A stretch of 40,741 nt of DNA from Poseidonocella sp. HB161398 (GTDB taxonomy: Bacteria > Pseudomonadota > Alphaproteobacteria > Rhodobacterales > Rhodobacteraceae). Shown here one piece after another: positions 7,395 through 15,803 of the stretch. Location of the stretch: positions 1 to 40,741 of the forward strand of contig NZ_VATA01000058.1 in NCBI RefSeq assembly GCF_005870025.1, in the 5' to 3' direction. Within the stretch, counting starts at the first letter, position 1. Each line of letters begins with the position of its first letter. A program made the position numbers and the translations under genes. The notes under the pieces are model-generated. The model was not told the DNA's origin. It searched no databases and worked only from the letters and a program-made list of their open reading frames with translations.

Positions 7395-7838
7395 ATGCCC
7401 GGTTTCCCCCTGCTGCCCGCGGCGATGCTGGCCGTGATGAGTGCTGCCTTTCCCGCTCTGGCCGGACCGCCGCCGGAGATCACCGCCTATATCGACGAGA
7501 CCGCCGCCGCCTGCCGCGGCGCCGGCGGCGTGCCGGGCTTCACCGGGGCGTTCCTGTCGGAGGCGGGCGATCTCGATGGCGATGGCGGGACGGACTATGT
7601 CACCGACCTTGCCGGGCTGGGCTGCGACGGGGCGGCGAGCTATTTCTGCGGCTCGGCCGGCTGCCCGGTCACCGTCTGGCTGTCGCGCGGCAGCGGGCTG
7701 GAGCCGGGCTGGTCGGGCCATGCCCAGGCCTGGTCGCTGGGCGAGGGCGGGGTGGTGCTGTCGCTCCACGGCCAGTTCTGCACGCCGCCCCGGAGCGGAG
7801 CTGACGGCTGCCAGCGAGTGCTGCGCTTCGCGCCCTAG
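7395..7838 (+). CDS. Exported cysteine-rich hypothetical protein with a calcium-loop-like motif
   Basis: A 147-residue protein with a signal peptide (hydrophobic 5-22, cleavage likely after ALA23). The mature part has six cysteines (40, 77, 85, 90, 129, 139), enough for three disulfides. A DLDGDGGTDYV stretch has D59, D61, D63 and D67 placed as in calcium-binding or FG-GAP-like loops. Ribosome site GAAGGAGG precedes the ATG. It lies 48 bases behind the histidine kinase on the same strand, so co-expression is possible. I do not recognise a named family; a periplasmic place is inferred from the signal peptide. Confidence 0.72.
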   Translation: MPGFPLLPAAMLAVMSAAFPALAGPPPEITAYIDETAAACRGAGGVPGFTGAFLSEAGDLDGDGGTDYVTDLAGLGCDGAASYFCGSAGCPVTVWLSRGSGLEPGWSGHAQAWSLGEGGVVLSLHGQFCTPPRSGADGCQRVLRFAP

Positions 7839-8017
7839 CAAGCTGCCGGCAATGTCCGTCCGGCGACGAGAGACGGGAGACGGGGGCAAGACCGGAAAAA
7901 CGGCCCTCGCGCGGCTAGGCGTGCTCTCCTCCGAAGCGGGTTCAGCGAGCTGAAGAGCTTCTTTCTCATCAGTGAGGCCTCGCCCCCCTGCGTCTTCGGC
8001 CCCTGCCGGCGCCGGGG

Positions 8018-9061
8018 TCAGCGCAGCCTGCCGCGGGCGGCGACCGGGACCTCCTCGCGGCGCCCGTCAGGATGGACGAGGGTCACGGCGGGGAAGAGGT
8101 TCGACACGACGCAGACATGGTTCGGGATGATCGAGACCACCGCGCCGATCTGCGGCTGCCAGTCCGTGCCCGAGAGATCGACGATGGCATGCTCCTCCGA
8201 CAGGCTGGCGATGCGCGCGCCGGGCGCCTCGCGGATCAGGCCGAACCCCTCCAGCCCCAGCAGGTCGGAGCTGAGCGCCTTCGAGCCGGCATCGAGGATC
8301 GCCCGCGCGGGCGAGGGGCGCGAGACCACGGTCGCCATCACCACCGCGGCGCAGTCCTCCGCCCGGCAGGCGCCGCGGGCGATCAGCGAGCGGTCGTTGT
8401 AGACATAGGTCCCGGCGCGGTGCTCGGTCGCCGTGGCGAAGGCGGAGAGGTCGCCGAGATTGGGCGTGCCGCCGGTCGAGATCCGAGGACAGGCCAGCCC
8501 CGCCGCAAGGCAGAGATCGCGCGCCTCGGCCAGCCAGGCATCGACCGCCCCGGCCTCCGCCATCGGCGGATAGGTCATCAGCCCGCCGAAGGCGAGCCCG
8601 GGCAGGGCGTCGATCTCTTGCGCCAGCGCGAGGGCCGCGGCCGGGCTCTGGACGCCGCAGCGCCCGGCACCGGTATCGCATTCGACCAGCACCTCGAGCG
8701 GGGCGGGCGCATCGGCGAAGGCGGCGGAGAGCCCCTGCGCGACCGGAGCGTTGTCGCAGGTCACCGACAGGCGGCAGCGCCCGGCCAGCGCGCGCAGCCG
8801 CGCGAGCTTCTCCGCCCCGAGGATGTTGTAGGTCAGCAGGATGTCCGCGAGCCCCGCCTCTGCCATGACCTCGGCCTCGCCGATCTTCTGGCAAGTGATG
8901 CCGACGGCCCCCGCCGCGACCTGCATCTGCGCCAGTGCCGGAATTTTATGCGTCTTGACGTGGGGCCGCGCGGCCAGCCCGGCAGCATCGGCAAGGGCCT
9001 GAAATGCCGCGATGTTCCTCTCCACCACGGCAAGGTCGACGACAAGGGCGGGCGTGTCCAT
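8018..9061 (-). CDS. D-threonine aldolase/D-serine dehydratase family PLP enzyme
   Basis: A 347-residue fold-type III PLP enzyme with an alanine-racemase-like N-terminal barrel. The Schiff-base lysine is K36 in HVKTHK. The C-terminal metal site is H315-x-C317 in PNHVC. In this family a His-x-Cys pair binds zinc in D-serine dehydratases, whereas characterised D-threonine aldolases have His-x-Asp. That favours dehydration of a D-hydroxyamino acid to an enamine, but substrate choice cannot be fixed from sequence. Start ATG 9061 is backed by GAGAGGAG; longer frames to 9580 are antisense to the next gene. Divergent from an amino acid ABC operon that also carries RidA. Confidence 0.85.
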   Translation of the reverse strand: MDTPALVVDLAVVERNIAAFQALADAAGLAARPHVKTHKIPALAQMQVAAGAVGITCQKIGEAEVMAEAGLADILLTYNILGAEKLARLRALAGRCRLSVTCDNAPVAQGLSAAFADAPAPLEVLVECDTGAGRCGVQSPAAALALAQEIDALPGLAFGGLMTYPPMAEAGAVDAWLAEARDLCLAAGLACPRISTGGTPNLGDLSAFATATEHRAGTYVYNDRSLIARGACRAEDCAAVVMATVVSRPSPARAILDAGSKALSSDLLGLEGFGLIREAPGARIASLSEEHAIVDLSGTDWQPQIGAVVSIIPNHVCVVSNLFPAVTLVHPDGRREEVPVAARGRLR

Positions 9062-9117
9062 CGGGGATGACTCCTCTCGGGCCGGGGCGGTCCCCGGCGG
9101 GTTCTTGCAGTTCCGTA

Positions 9118-9185
9118 TTGACACAGGGCGGCAATCCGCAAAAGATGAAATACGCAAGAACGGACTTAAATCCGCTATAACGGAC
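9118..9185 (+). promoter_or_regulatory. Predicted promoter and operator repeats of the amino acid ABC operon
   Basis: TTGACA at 9118-9123 with AAAGAT 17 bases later (9141-9146) is one promoter candidate; TATAAC at 9176-9181 is another -10. Two exact AACGGAC copies lie at 9159-9165 and 9179-9185, exactly 20 bases apart (two helical turns). CGGA/TCCG arms at 9161-9164 and 9171-9174 make a dyad. These are good operator candidates for the IclR regulator encoded at the end of the operon. This is inference. Confidence 0.4.
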
Positions 9186-9230
9186 AACGAACAGACCGCC
9201 AGCCCCGCTGGCGCAACAGTGGAGACCGAC

Positions 9231-10061
9231 ATGAAGACCACTCTCGCCCTGGCTGCCGCGGCGGCCCTTTTCGGCGCGCTGCCCGCCGCCGCCCAGGAGA
9301 GCCGCCTGCAGGAGGTGCTGGACCGCGGCCACCTGATCCTCGGCACCGGCTCGACCAACCCGCCCTGGCACTTCATCGGCGAGGATGGCAGCCTGCAGGG
9401 CTTCGATGTCGACATGGGCCGGCTGGTCGCCAAGGCGCTGTTCGGCGACCCCGACAAGATCGAGTACGTCCAGCAGTCGGGCGATGCGCGGATCCCGAAC
9501 CTCGCCACCGGCAAGGTCGACCTGACCTGCCAGTTCATGACCGTCACCGCCGAGCGCGCGCAGCAGGTGGAATTCACCATCCCCTACTACCGCGAGGGCG
9601 TCGGCCTCCTGATGATGGATCGCGGCGATTTCGCCGATTACGACGCGCTGAAGGCGGCAGGCGGCGATGTCACCGTCGCCGTGCTGCAGAATGTCTATGC
9701 CGAGGAGATGGTCCACCAGGCGCTGCCCGGGGCCGAGGTCGACCAGTACGACAGCGTCGACCTCATGTACCAGGCGCTGAATTCCGGCCGGGCCGATGCC
9801 GCGGCGACCGACCAGTCGGCGCTGCGCTGGTTCATGGTGCAGAACCCGGGCCGCTACAAGGATGCGGGCTTCGGCTGGAACCCGCAGAGCTATTCCTGCG
9901 CCGTGGCGCCGGGCGACCAGCGCTGGCTGAACTTCGTCAACACCGTGCTGCACGAGGGCATGACCGGGGTCGAGTTCCCGTTCTATAGCGCCAGCTTCGC
10001 CCAGTGGTTCGGCGAGGAGCTGGAGCAGCCGCAGATCGGCTTCCCGGTCGAGTACAAGTAA
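9231..10061 (+). CDS. Polar amino acid ABC transporter, substrate-binding protein
   Basis: A 276-residue family-3 solute-binding protein. The signal peptide covers residues 1-22 (cleavage near AAAQE). The mature protein opens with the usual 'LQEVLDRGHLILGT' and 'PPWHFIGEDGSLQGFDVDM' type elements of amino acid receptors. GGAGA lies just ahead of the ATG. It heads an operon with two permeases, an ATPase, RidA and an IclR regulator, and is divergent from the PLP enzyme. It acts in the periplasm; the ligand is probably an amino acid, possibly a D- or hydroxy-amino acid given the neighbours. Confidence 0.92.
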   Translation: MKTTLALAAAAALFGALPAAAQESRLQEVLDRGHLILGTGSTNPPWHFIGEDGSLQGFDVDMGRLVAKALFGDPDKIEYVQQSGDARIPNLATGKVDLTCQFMTVTAERAQQVEFTIPYYREGVGLLMMDRGDFADYDALKAAGGDVTVAVLQNVYAEEMVHQALPGAEVDQYDSVDLMYQALNSGRADAAATDQSALRWFMVQNPGRYKDAGFGWNPQSYSCAVAPGDQRWLNFVNTVLHEGMTGVEFPFYSASFAQWFGEELEQPQIGFPVEYK

Positions 10062-10086
10062 CCCAGCCGCATCCCGGACCTGACCC

Positions 10087-10749
10087 GTGACCTACGACTT
10101 CAACTTCGCCGTCGTCTGGCGCAACTGGGACCTGCTGGCCGAAGGGCTGATGCTGGGGCTGTTCCTGGCGCTGGTCTCGATCGCCATCGGCTGCGTGCTG
10201 GGTCTGGCCGCGGCGTTCGGGATGCTCTCGCGGCACCGGGCGCTGCGCTGGATCTCGCAATGCTACGTCTCGGCGATCCGCAACACGCCGATCCTGGTGC
10301 TGATCCTCTTCTGCTATTTCGCGCTGCCGCAGCTCGGCATCGCGATGGACAAGATCCCGTCCTTCATCTTCACCCTGTCGCTCTATGCCGGCGCCTACCT
10401 GGCCGAGGTCTACCGCTCGGGGCTGGTGGCGCTGCCGCCGGGGCTGCGCGAGGCGGGGCTGGCGATCGGGCTGACCGAATGGAAGATCAAGCGCTACCTG
10501 ATCATCCCGGTGATGTTCCGCAACGTCCTGCCGGCGATGTCGAACAACTTCATCTCGCTCTTCAAGGACACCTCGCTGGCCGCCGCCATCGCGGTGCCCG
10601 AGCTGACCTTCTATGCCCGCAAGATCAATGTCGAGAGCTTCCGGGTGATCGAGACCTGGATGGTCGCCTCGCTGATCTATGTCGGCGCCTGCGTGGCGAT
10701 CGCCGCGCTCCTGCGCCGTCTCGAAGCCCGCCTGTCGATCCCGCGCTGA
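10087..10749 (+). CDS. Amino acid ABC transporter permease (HisMQ type), first
   Basis: A 220-residue inner-membrane permease with about five helices and the EAA loop near residues 120-140 (GLREAGLAIGLTEWK). The three-amino-acid-receptor signature RNTPILVLILF lies near residue 65. The GTG start at 10087 gives the usual family length. It follows the binding protein by 25 bases, with no hairpin in the gap. It pairs with the next permease to form the heterodimeric channel of the importer. Confidence 0.93.
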   Translation: MTYDFNFAVVWRNWDLLAEGLMLGLFLALVSIAIGCVLGLAAAFGMLSRHRALRWISQCYVSAIRNTPILVLILFCYFALPQLGIAMDKIPSFIFTLSLYAGAYLAEVYRSGLVALPPGLREAGLAIGLTEWKIKRYLIIPVMFRNVLPAMSNNFISLFKDTSLAAAIAVPELTFYARKINVESFRVIETWMVASLIYVGACVAIAALLRRLEARLSIPR

Positions 10750-10759
10750 GGAGCCCGCC

Positions 10760-11422
10760 ATGAATTTCGAGTTCTTCCTCGCCGATCTCTGGGCGGCGCG
10801 CGCGAACCTCCTTGCCGGGCTCTGGCAGACGGTGCTGATCTCGGCGGGCTCGGTCGCGCTCGGCACGCTGCTGGGCCTTCTCGTCGGGCTGGGGCTCAGC
10901 TACGGTCGGCTGCCGCTGAGGATCGCGCTGCGCATCTATACCGACTTCCTGCGCGGCACGCCGGTCTTCGTGCTGATCCTGGCCTGCTACTACATCTTCT
11001 CGGCGGCGGGGCTCGATCTGGATGCCTTCCAGGCCGGCTGCCTGGCGCTGACGCTGTTCTGCTCGTCCCATGTCGGCGAGATTCTCCGCGGCGCGCTGAA
11101 CGCCATCCCCGCGGGCCAGACCGAGGCGGCGAAATCCATCGGCCTGACCTTCGGGCAGACCTTCACTTCGGTGCTGCTGCCGCAGGCGCTGCGCCAGATG
11201 CTGCCGACCTGGGTCAATACCGCGACCGAAATCGTCAAGGCCTCGACGCTGCTGTCGGTGATCGGCGTGGTGGAGTTCCTGCTGGCCGTGCAGCAGGTCA
11301 TCTCGCGCACCTATCTCAGCCTCGAATTCTACCTTTTCGCCGGGCTGGTCTACTTCGTCCTGAATTTCGCGATCGAGCAGGCGGGCCGCGCCGTCGAGCG
11401 CCGCATCGCCATCCCCCGCTGA
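10760..11422 (+). CDS. Amino acid ABC transporter permease (HisMQ type), second
   Basis: A 220-residue permease, similar in size to the first. It shows the RGTPVFVLIL element and the EAA loop (GQTEAAKSIGLTFGQ). The Shine-Dalgarno sequence TGAGGAG includes the stop codon of the previous gene, so translation is probably coupled. The start at 10760 was chosen on this site; a longer frame from 10679 overlaps the first permease and has no support. Confidence 0.93.
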   Translation: MNFEFFLADLWAARANLLAGLWQTVLISAGSVALGTLLGLLVGLGLSYGRLPLRIALRIYTDFLRGTPVFVLILACYYIFSAAGLDLDAFQAGCLALTLFCSSHVGEILRGALNAIPAGQTEAAKSIGLTFGQTFTSVLLPQALRQMLPTWVNTATEIVKASTLLSVIGVVEFLLAVQQVISRTYLSLEFYLFAGLVYFVLNFAIEQAGRAVERRIAIPR

Positions 11423-11431
11423 GGCCTCCGC

Positions 11432-12196
11432 ATGATCCCTGTCCTGAACATCACCGACCTTCACAAGAGCTTCGGCGAGCTCGAAGTGCTCAAGGGCATC
11501 GACCTGGCGATGCACAAGGGCGACGTGGTCTCGCTGATCGGCTCCTCGGGCTCGGGCAAGACGACGCTCCTGCGCTGCGTCAACCTGCTGGAGGAGTTCG
11601 GCCGCGGCCGGATCGAGATCGCGGGAGAGCCGATCGGCTACCGCGAGGAGGGCGGCCGCCGCCGCCGCCTGCCCGAGCGCCAGATCGCCCGGCAGCGCGC
11701 GATGACCGGCATGGCCTTCCAGCAGTTCAACCTCTTCCCGCATCTGAGCGCGGTGAAGAACGTCATGCTGGGGCTGACAAAGACCAAGAAGCTGCCCGCC
11801 GAAGAGGCCCGCGCCATCGCCGAGAGCTGGCTCGACCGGGTCGGCATGCTGGCGCGCAAGGACCATTTCCCCGGCCAGCTCTCGGGCGGCCAGCAGCAGC
11901 GCGTCGCCATCGCGCGGGCCATCGCCATGGCGCCGCAGCTGATGCTCTTCGACGAGGTCACCTCGGCGCTCGATCCCGAGCTGGTCAGCGAGGTGCTGGC
12001 CGTGGTGCGCGACCTGGGCCGCGACGGCATGACCATGCTGCTGGTCACCCACGAGATGCGCTTCGCCCGCGACGTGTCCTCGCGCGTGGTCTTCATGCAC
12101 CAGGGTCGCATCCACGAGGAGGGCCCGCCCGAGCAGATCTTCGGCGCGCCCGGCACCGAGCGGCTGAAGGCCTTCCTCTCGAATTCCCAATCCTGA
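11432..12196 (+). CDS. Amino acid ABC transporter ATPase (GlnQ/HisP type)
   Basis: A 254-residue ATPase with Walker A GSSGSGKT (37-44), Q-loop in FQQFNLFPH, signature LSGGQQQR, Walker B LMLFDE and the switch histidine in VTHEM. A basic, arginine-rich insertion lies between Walker A and the Q-loop, as in many members of this class. It begins nine bases after the second permease and powers the importer from the cytoplasmic face. Confidence 0.95.
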   Translation: MIPVLNITDLHKSFGELEVLKGIDLAMHKGDVVSLIGSSGSGKTTLLRCVNLLEEFGRGRIEIAGEPIGYREEGGRRRRLPERQIARQRAMTGMAFQQFNLFPHLSAVKNVMLGLTKTKKLPAEEARAIAESWLDRVGMLARKDHFPGQLSGGQQQRVAIARAIAMAPQLMLFDEVTSALDPELVSEVLAVVRDLGRDGMTMLLVTHEMRFARDVSSRVVFMHQGRIHEEGPPEQIFGAPGTERLKAFLSNSQS

Positions 12197-12220
12197 ATGA
12201 CGAAAGAACGGAGACCCCCC

Positions 12221-12607
12221 ATGACGATCAAGCGACACGGCGTCGGCGATGCCAAGGGCAATGGCGGCAAGGCGCTGCCCTTCGCCAAGGCCACCGAGGC
12301 CGATGGCTGGCTCTATGTTTCCGGCCAGACGCCGATGGTCGACGGCGAAGTGTCCGGAAACGGCATCGTCGAGCAGTCCCATATCGCGATCCGCAACATG
12401 CTGAAGATCGTCGAGGAGGCGGGCTATGGCGCAGAGGACATCATGCGCATCGGCGTCTGGCTGGACGATCCGCGCGATTTCTGGTCCTTCAACGGCGTCT
12501 TCGCGCAGTACTTCGGCGACAACCCTCCGGCCAGGGCTTGCGTCCAGTCCTCCATGGTGGTCGATTGCAAGATCGAAGTGGATTGCATCGCCTATCGCCG
12601 CAGCTGA
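12221..12607 (+). CDS. RidA family enamine/imine deaminase
   Basis: A 128-residue RidA (YjgF/YER057c) protein. The arginine that binds the substrate carboxylate is present as R105 in PPARACVQ, at the same number as in E. coli RidA. RidA proteins hydrolyse 2-aminoacrylate and related enamines released by PLP dehydratases. I chose ATG 12221 (GGAGA ahead) over ATG 12197, which abuts the ATPase stop (TGAATG) but lacks a ribosome site. Its presence in the transporter operon, opposite a PLP dehydratase-like enzyme, suggests it removes that enzyme's reactive product. Confidence 0.92.
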   Translation: MTIKRHGVGDAKGNGGKALPFAKATEADGWLYVSGQTPMVDGEVSGNGIVEQSHIAIRNMLKIVEEAGYGAEDIMRIGVWLDDPRDFWSFNGVFAQYFGDNPPARACVQSSMVVDCKIEVDCIAYRRS

Positions 12608-12635
12608 CGGACGGGCAGGCGCGGGCGGGGAACGG

Positions 12636-13400
12636 ATGGCGATGAAGGATGGCACGGAACGCAAGAGGGCGCGCGGGATCGACCGCGCGTTCGACATCCT
12701 CGACCATCTGCGCGCCGTCAAGGCGCCCCGCCGCCCCGCCGAGATCGCCCAGGCGATCGGCGCGCCGAAATCCACCGTCTACGACCTCGTCGCCTCGCTG
12801 ACCGATCACGGCATGCTGGAGGAGACCGGCGATGGCGGCGTCTATCTGGGGCGGCGGCTGTTCTTCCTCGGCCTCGCCTACCAGGACCATTTCGACCTGA
12901 CCCGCCGCGCCGAAAGCGTGCTGCGCGACCTGACCGGGCGGACGCGGGAGATGTCGCAGTTCTGCATGCTAGACGGCGACAAGTACACGGTCGCGCTGCA
13001 GATCGAGGGCAGCCGGCCCTTCCGCATCAGCGCCGATATTGGCCAGCTCACCCCGATCCCCTGGACCGCCTCCGGGCGGCTGCTGCTCGGCGGCCGCTCC
13101 GAGCAGGAGATCCTGGACCTGATCCCGCCGGAGGATTTCACCCTTCCCGATGGCGCGGCGATGGACGTGCCCGCCTGGCTGGCCGAGATCCGCCAGGCCC
13201 ATGCCGAGGGGTTCTTCTCCTTCGACAGCATCGTCGACACCTTCACCCACTGCTTCGCCGCGCCGGTGTCCGATCCGCGCGGGCGCTGCGTCGCCACGGT
13301 CTGCATCGTCGCGCCGAAGGAGGACGCGCTGGCGCATTACGGCGACTACCGCCGCGAGCTGATCCGCGCGGGCCGCGAGCTTTCGGGCTTCGTGCCCTGA
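12636..13400 (+). CDS. IclR family transcriptional regulator (cassette A)
   Basis: A 254-residue IclR protein: winged helix-turn-helix near residues 12-70 (RPAEIAQAIGAPKSTVYDLV) and the GAF-like IclR effector domain to the C-terminus. ATG 12636 gives a normal family length; the in-frame ATG six bases on is an alternative. It closes the amino acid ABC-RidA operon, 28 bases after RidA. It probably controls this operon and perhaps the divergent PLP enzyme; the effector is unknown. Confidence 0.92.
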   Translation: MAMKDGTERKRARGIDRAFDILDHLRAVKAPRRPAEIAQAIGAPKSTVYDLVASLTDHGMLEETGDGGVYLGRRLFFLGLAYQDHFDLTRRAESVLRDLTGRTREMSQFCMLDGDKYTVALQIEGSRPFRISADIGQLTPIPWTASGRLLLGGRSEQEILDLIPPEDFTLPDGAAMDVPAWLAEIRQAHAEGFFSFDSIVDTFTHCFAAPVSDPRGRCVATVCIVAPKEDALAHYGDYRRELIRAGRELSGFVP

Positions 13401-13409
13401 CCCGCTAAC

Positions 13410-13427
13410 GCGCGCTACCAGGCGCGC
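13410..13427. terminator. Hairpin between convergent iclR and mipA-like genes
   Basis: GCGCGC arms at 13410-13415 and 13422-13427 with a 6-base loop, overlapping the end of the MipA-like gene. It may act for both strands. No T-run, so efficiency is doubtful. Confidence 0.35.
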
Positions 13428-14194
13428 GCGATGCCGACCCCGCCAAAGAGCTGGCCGCGCGAGGCCGTGACAGGGCTGTCGGCCGCGCCGTCGAGGAGAT
13501 GCGCATAGAGAAGCCCCGCGCCCACCGCCCAGTGGCGGCTGACCGGCTGGACGTAGATCGCGGTGATCCGCGCGTCGCGCCAGCCCGCCCCGGCAGAATA
13601 GCTTGGCAGCCCGCTCAGCGCGGAGGCGCGGGCATCGACCGAGAAATACGTGTCCATGTAGTCCTCCGACGCCCAGCTTGCCGCCAGCCCGAGCCCCAGC
13701 GCGCCATAGCGCCCGACCGGCAGCCAGCGGCGCAGGTTCAGGTCGGCGACATAGCCGTCATGGACCCCGGTCGCATCCTGCAGGACCCCCGCGCCGATGC
13801 GCCAGCGGTCGCGCGGATCGGCGCCGCCGGTCTCCCAGGCGACAAAGCCGCCGAGATCGACCGAGATGGCGATGTCGGGCAGCGCGTCGATCGCCGGGTC
13901 GTCGGCCTCGCCGCGGCCGAAGCGCAGGATGCCCGCCGGGCCCGCCTTCCAGTTCGGCTGGTCGAGCAGGTTGATGCTCAGGTAATTCGCCTCGAGGCTG
14001 ACATAGCGCGCCCCGAAGCTCTTGCGTGCCGCGGGGACCACCGCCCAGACGGTCTCGTCGGAGCCCGGATAGCGCGGCCCCGCGCCGGTCCCGAGGATGG
14101 CGTAGTCGGGGAAGCCCGGCAGGTCGAGCACCGGCCCCTCGGCTTGGGCGGCGGTCGCCATGGCGGCGAGCATGGCGCAAGGCAGCAGTCTCAT
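13415..14194 (-). CDS. MipA/OmpV family outer-membrane protein
   Basis: A 259-residue protein with a signal peptide ending at AQA (near residue 18), followed by alternating beta-strand-like segments. The early GAGPRYPGSDE stretch is typical of MipA/OmpV proteins, which form outer-membrane barrels; E. coli MipA contacts the MltA-PBP1b murein machinery, but most homologues have no known role. ATG 14194 has a strong GGAGGAGG site; the longer frame to 14332 is not supported. It is monocistronic, between two convergent or divergent neighbours. Confidence 0.87.
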   Translation of the reverse strand: MRLLPCAMLAAMATAAQAEGPVLDLPGFPDYAILGTGAGPRYPGSDETVWAVVPAARKSFGARYVSLEANYLSINLLDQPNWKAGPAGILRFGRGEADDPAIDALPDIAISVDLGGFVAWETGGADPRDRWRIGAGVLQDATGVHDGYVADLNLRRWLPVGRYGALGLGLAASWASEDYMDTYFSVDARASALSGLPSYSAGAGWRDARITAIYVQPVSRHWAVGAGLLYAHLLDGAADSPVTASRGQLFGGVGIARAW

Positions 14195-14377
14195 GCGGTC
14201 CTCCTCCGGCAGGCCCGTCGCGACCGGTCGCGGTCCCGTCCCGCCCAGCATAGCGGCAGGACGCCCCGTGCGGCCAGGACGCGGTGGCGCAGGGGCGGGG
14301 TTTTCCGCGCGCGCACTGGCCAGGCGGCGCATCGCCCGCTAGCCTCGCCGGATCACCCCGGACAAGGAGACAGACCG

Positions 14378-15007
14378 ATGCCCGATCCTGCGACGCTGAT
14401 GACCTACATTGCCGTGCTTGCAGGGTTCGTCTTCTTTCCCGGCCCTTCGATCCTCATGACCCTGGCGCGCACGGCCTCCTCGGGGCTGCGGGTCGGCATG
14501 GCGACGAGCCTCGGCATCGCCCTGGGCGACCTGTGCCATACCGTGCTGGCGGTGATCGGCGTCTCGGCCATCGTGATGGCCTCCGCCAGCGCCTTCACCG
14601 TCGTGAAGCTCGCGGGCGCCGCCTATCTGGTCTATCTCGGCCTGCGCAGCCTGCTCGCCCGGCCCGGGGGCACCGCCCCCGGTGCCGCGGGCCCGTATCT
14701 GGCCGTGGGGGCCGCCTTCCGCCAGGCCTGGCTCGCCGAGATGCTGAACCCGAAATCGGCGATGTTCTTCCTCGCCTTCCTGCCGCAATTCGTCACCCCG
14801 GAGAACGGCGCCATCGCGCTGCAGCTCCTGCTGCTCGGCGCGATCTTCGTGGCGATGGGCACGGTGGCGACCATGGCGGCGGCGCTTGGCGCGGGGCAGC
14901 TCGGCCGGGCGCTCGGACGCGCGCCGGGGCTGCGCCGCTGGCTCGACCGGGTCACTGGCGGGATCTACTGCGCGCTGGGGCTGCGGCTGGCGCTGCAGGA
15001 GCGCTAG
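14378..15007 (+). CDS. LysE/RhtB family translocator
   Basis: A 209-residue membrane protein with about six hydrophobic helices. The N-terminal FFPGPSILM motif and the later NPKSAMFFLAFLPQFV motif are hallmarks of LysE/RhtB amino acid exporters. AAGGAGA precedes the ATG. It ends three bases before the convergent IclR stop codon. It would export amino acids, perhaps relieving excess from the uptake systems on either side; that link is inference. Confidence 0.93.
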   Translation: MPDPATLMTYIAVLAGFVFFPGPSILMTLARTASSGLRVGMATSLGIALGDLCHTVLAVIGVSAIVMASASAFTVVKLAGAAYLVYLGLRSLLARPGGTAPGAAGPYLAVGAAFRQAWLAEMLNPKSAMFFLAFLPQFVTPENGAIALQLLLLGAIFVAMGTVATMAAALGAGQLGRALGRAPGLRRWLDRVTGGIYCALGLRLALQER

Positions 15008-15010
15008 GGC

Positions 15011-15769
15011 TCAGCCCTCCTCGGACCAGCCGAGCGCGCGGGAAAGCCGCTCGGCGGCCGAGGTCGCCAGCCGGATGATATGCGCCAGCTCTGAATCGCG
15101 GATGCGGAAGGCCGGGGCGACCACGTGGATCGAGGCGACGACCGAGGTGTCGAGCGCGTAGACCGGTGCCGCGCAGGAAACCTGGTGCTCGCTGACCTCG
15201 CCGCGGCTGACGCAGTAGCCCTGGCCGCGGATCCGTTCGAGCTCGGCCAGGATGGCGCGGCGCGATTTCGGCGTCTGTGCGGTCAGCGCCGGCGGCTTGG
15301 CCGGCACGCAGCGGTCGATGAAGTCCGGCTGCTGGTAGGCGAGCAGGCATTTCGGCGACCCGGCATAGAGCGGCCTGCGGCGGCCGACATTGGCATGCAC
15401 CCGCAGGTCGCGCGAGGGCTCCGCCTTGGCGATGCACAGCGCCTCCACCCCGTCGATGATCCGCAGCTGCACGGTTTCGTTCACCCGCTGGCAGAGCTCT
15501 TCGAGGATCGGCGTGGCCAGGCGAATCATGTCGGTCTGCGTGCTGGCGGTGATCCCGAGGATCAGCATGGCATCGCCGAGCCCGTAGGTGCTTTCGCTGG
15601 TGCGCTTGACGATCTGGCGCTGTTCCATTGTATGCAACAGACGGTAGGCCCGGGACTTGGTAATGCCGGTTTTCTGCGCCAGTTCCGTGACGCCGACATT
15701 CGGCTTGCGCGCCACGGCCATGAGCAGATTGAGCGCTTTATCTACTGAATCTACGACGTAATCCTGCAA
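15011..15769 (-). CDS. IclR family transcriptional regulator (cassette B)
   Basis: A 252-residue IclR protein. The helix-turn-helix lies near residues 24-46 (GVTELAQKTGITKSRAYRLL) and the effector domain follows, with the conserved LYAGSPKCLLAY and GYCVSRGEVSEHQVSCAAPV stretches. It is divergent from the peptide ABC operon. A perfect GTTTCG-N5-CGAAAC repeat lies within its own predicted promoter, so it probably represses itself and the transporter operon until an inducer is bound. Confidence 0.92.
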   Translation of the reverse strand: MQDYVVDSVDKALNLLMAVARKPNVGVTELAQKTGITKSRAYRLLHTMEQRQIVKRTSESTYGLGDAMLILGITASTQTDMIRLATPILEELCQRVNETVQLRIIDGVEALCIAKAEPSRDLRVHANVGRRRPLYAGSPKCLLAYQQPDFIDRCVPAKPPALTAQTPKSRRAILAELERIRGQGYCVSRGEVSEHQVSCAAPVYALDTSVVASIHVVAPAFRIRDSELAHIIRLATSAAERLSRALGWSEEG

Positions 15770-15803
15770 ATCCGGTCACCTGGTCCTGGGGTATCCGCCG
15801 TCA

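Noticed and set aside
5082-7889. 935-codon open frame on the minus strand opposite the histidine kinase
   Set aside because: Shadow of a high-GC gene: arginine-, glutamine- and histidine-rich, no domains, no ribosome site, and the plus strand codes a clear kinase.
7839-8017. Possible terminator between the exported protein gene and the PLP enzyme gene
   Set aside because: Only short stems such as TCAGC/GCTGA and a GC palindrome near 8000-8016 were seen; none has a convincing loop plus T-run.
8018-9580. N-terminal extension of the PLP enzyme to 9580
   Set aside because: The extension is antisense to the binding-protein gene; ATG 9061 has a ribosome site and begins the conserved domain.
10625-12775. 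716-codon minus-strand frame across the amino acid ABC genes
   Set aside because: Antisense shadow with repetitive acidic/basic composition; the plus strand holds motif-complete permease, ATPase and RidA genes.
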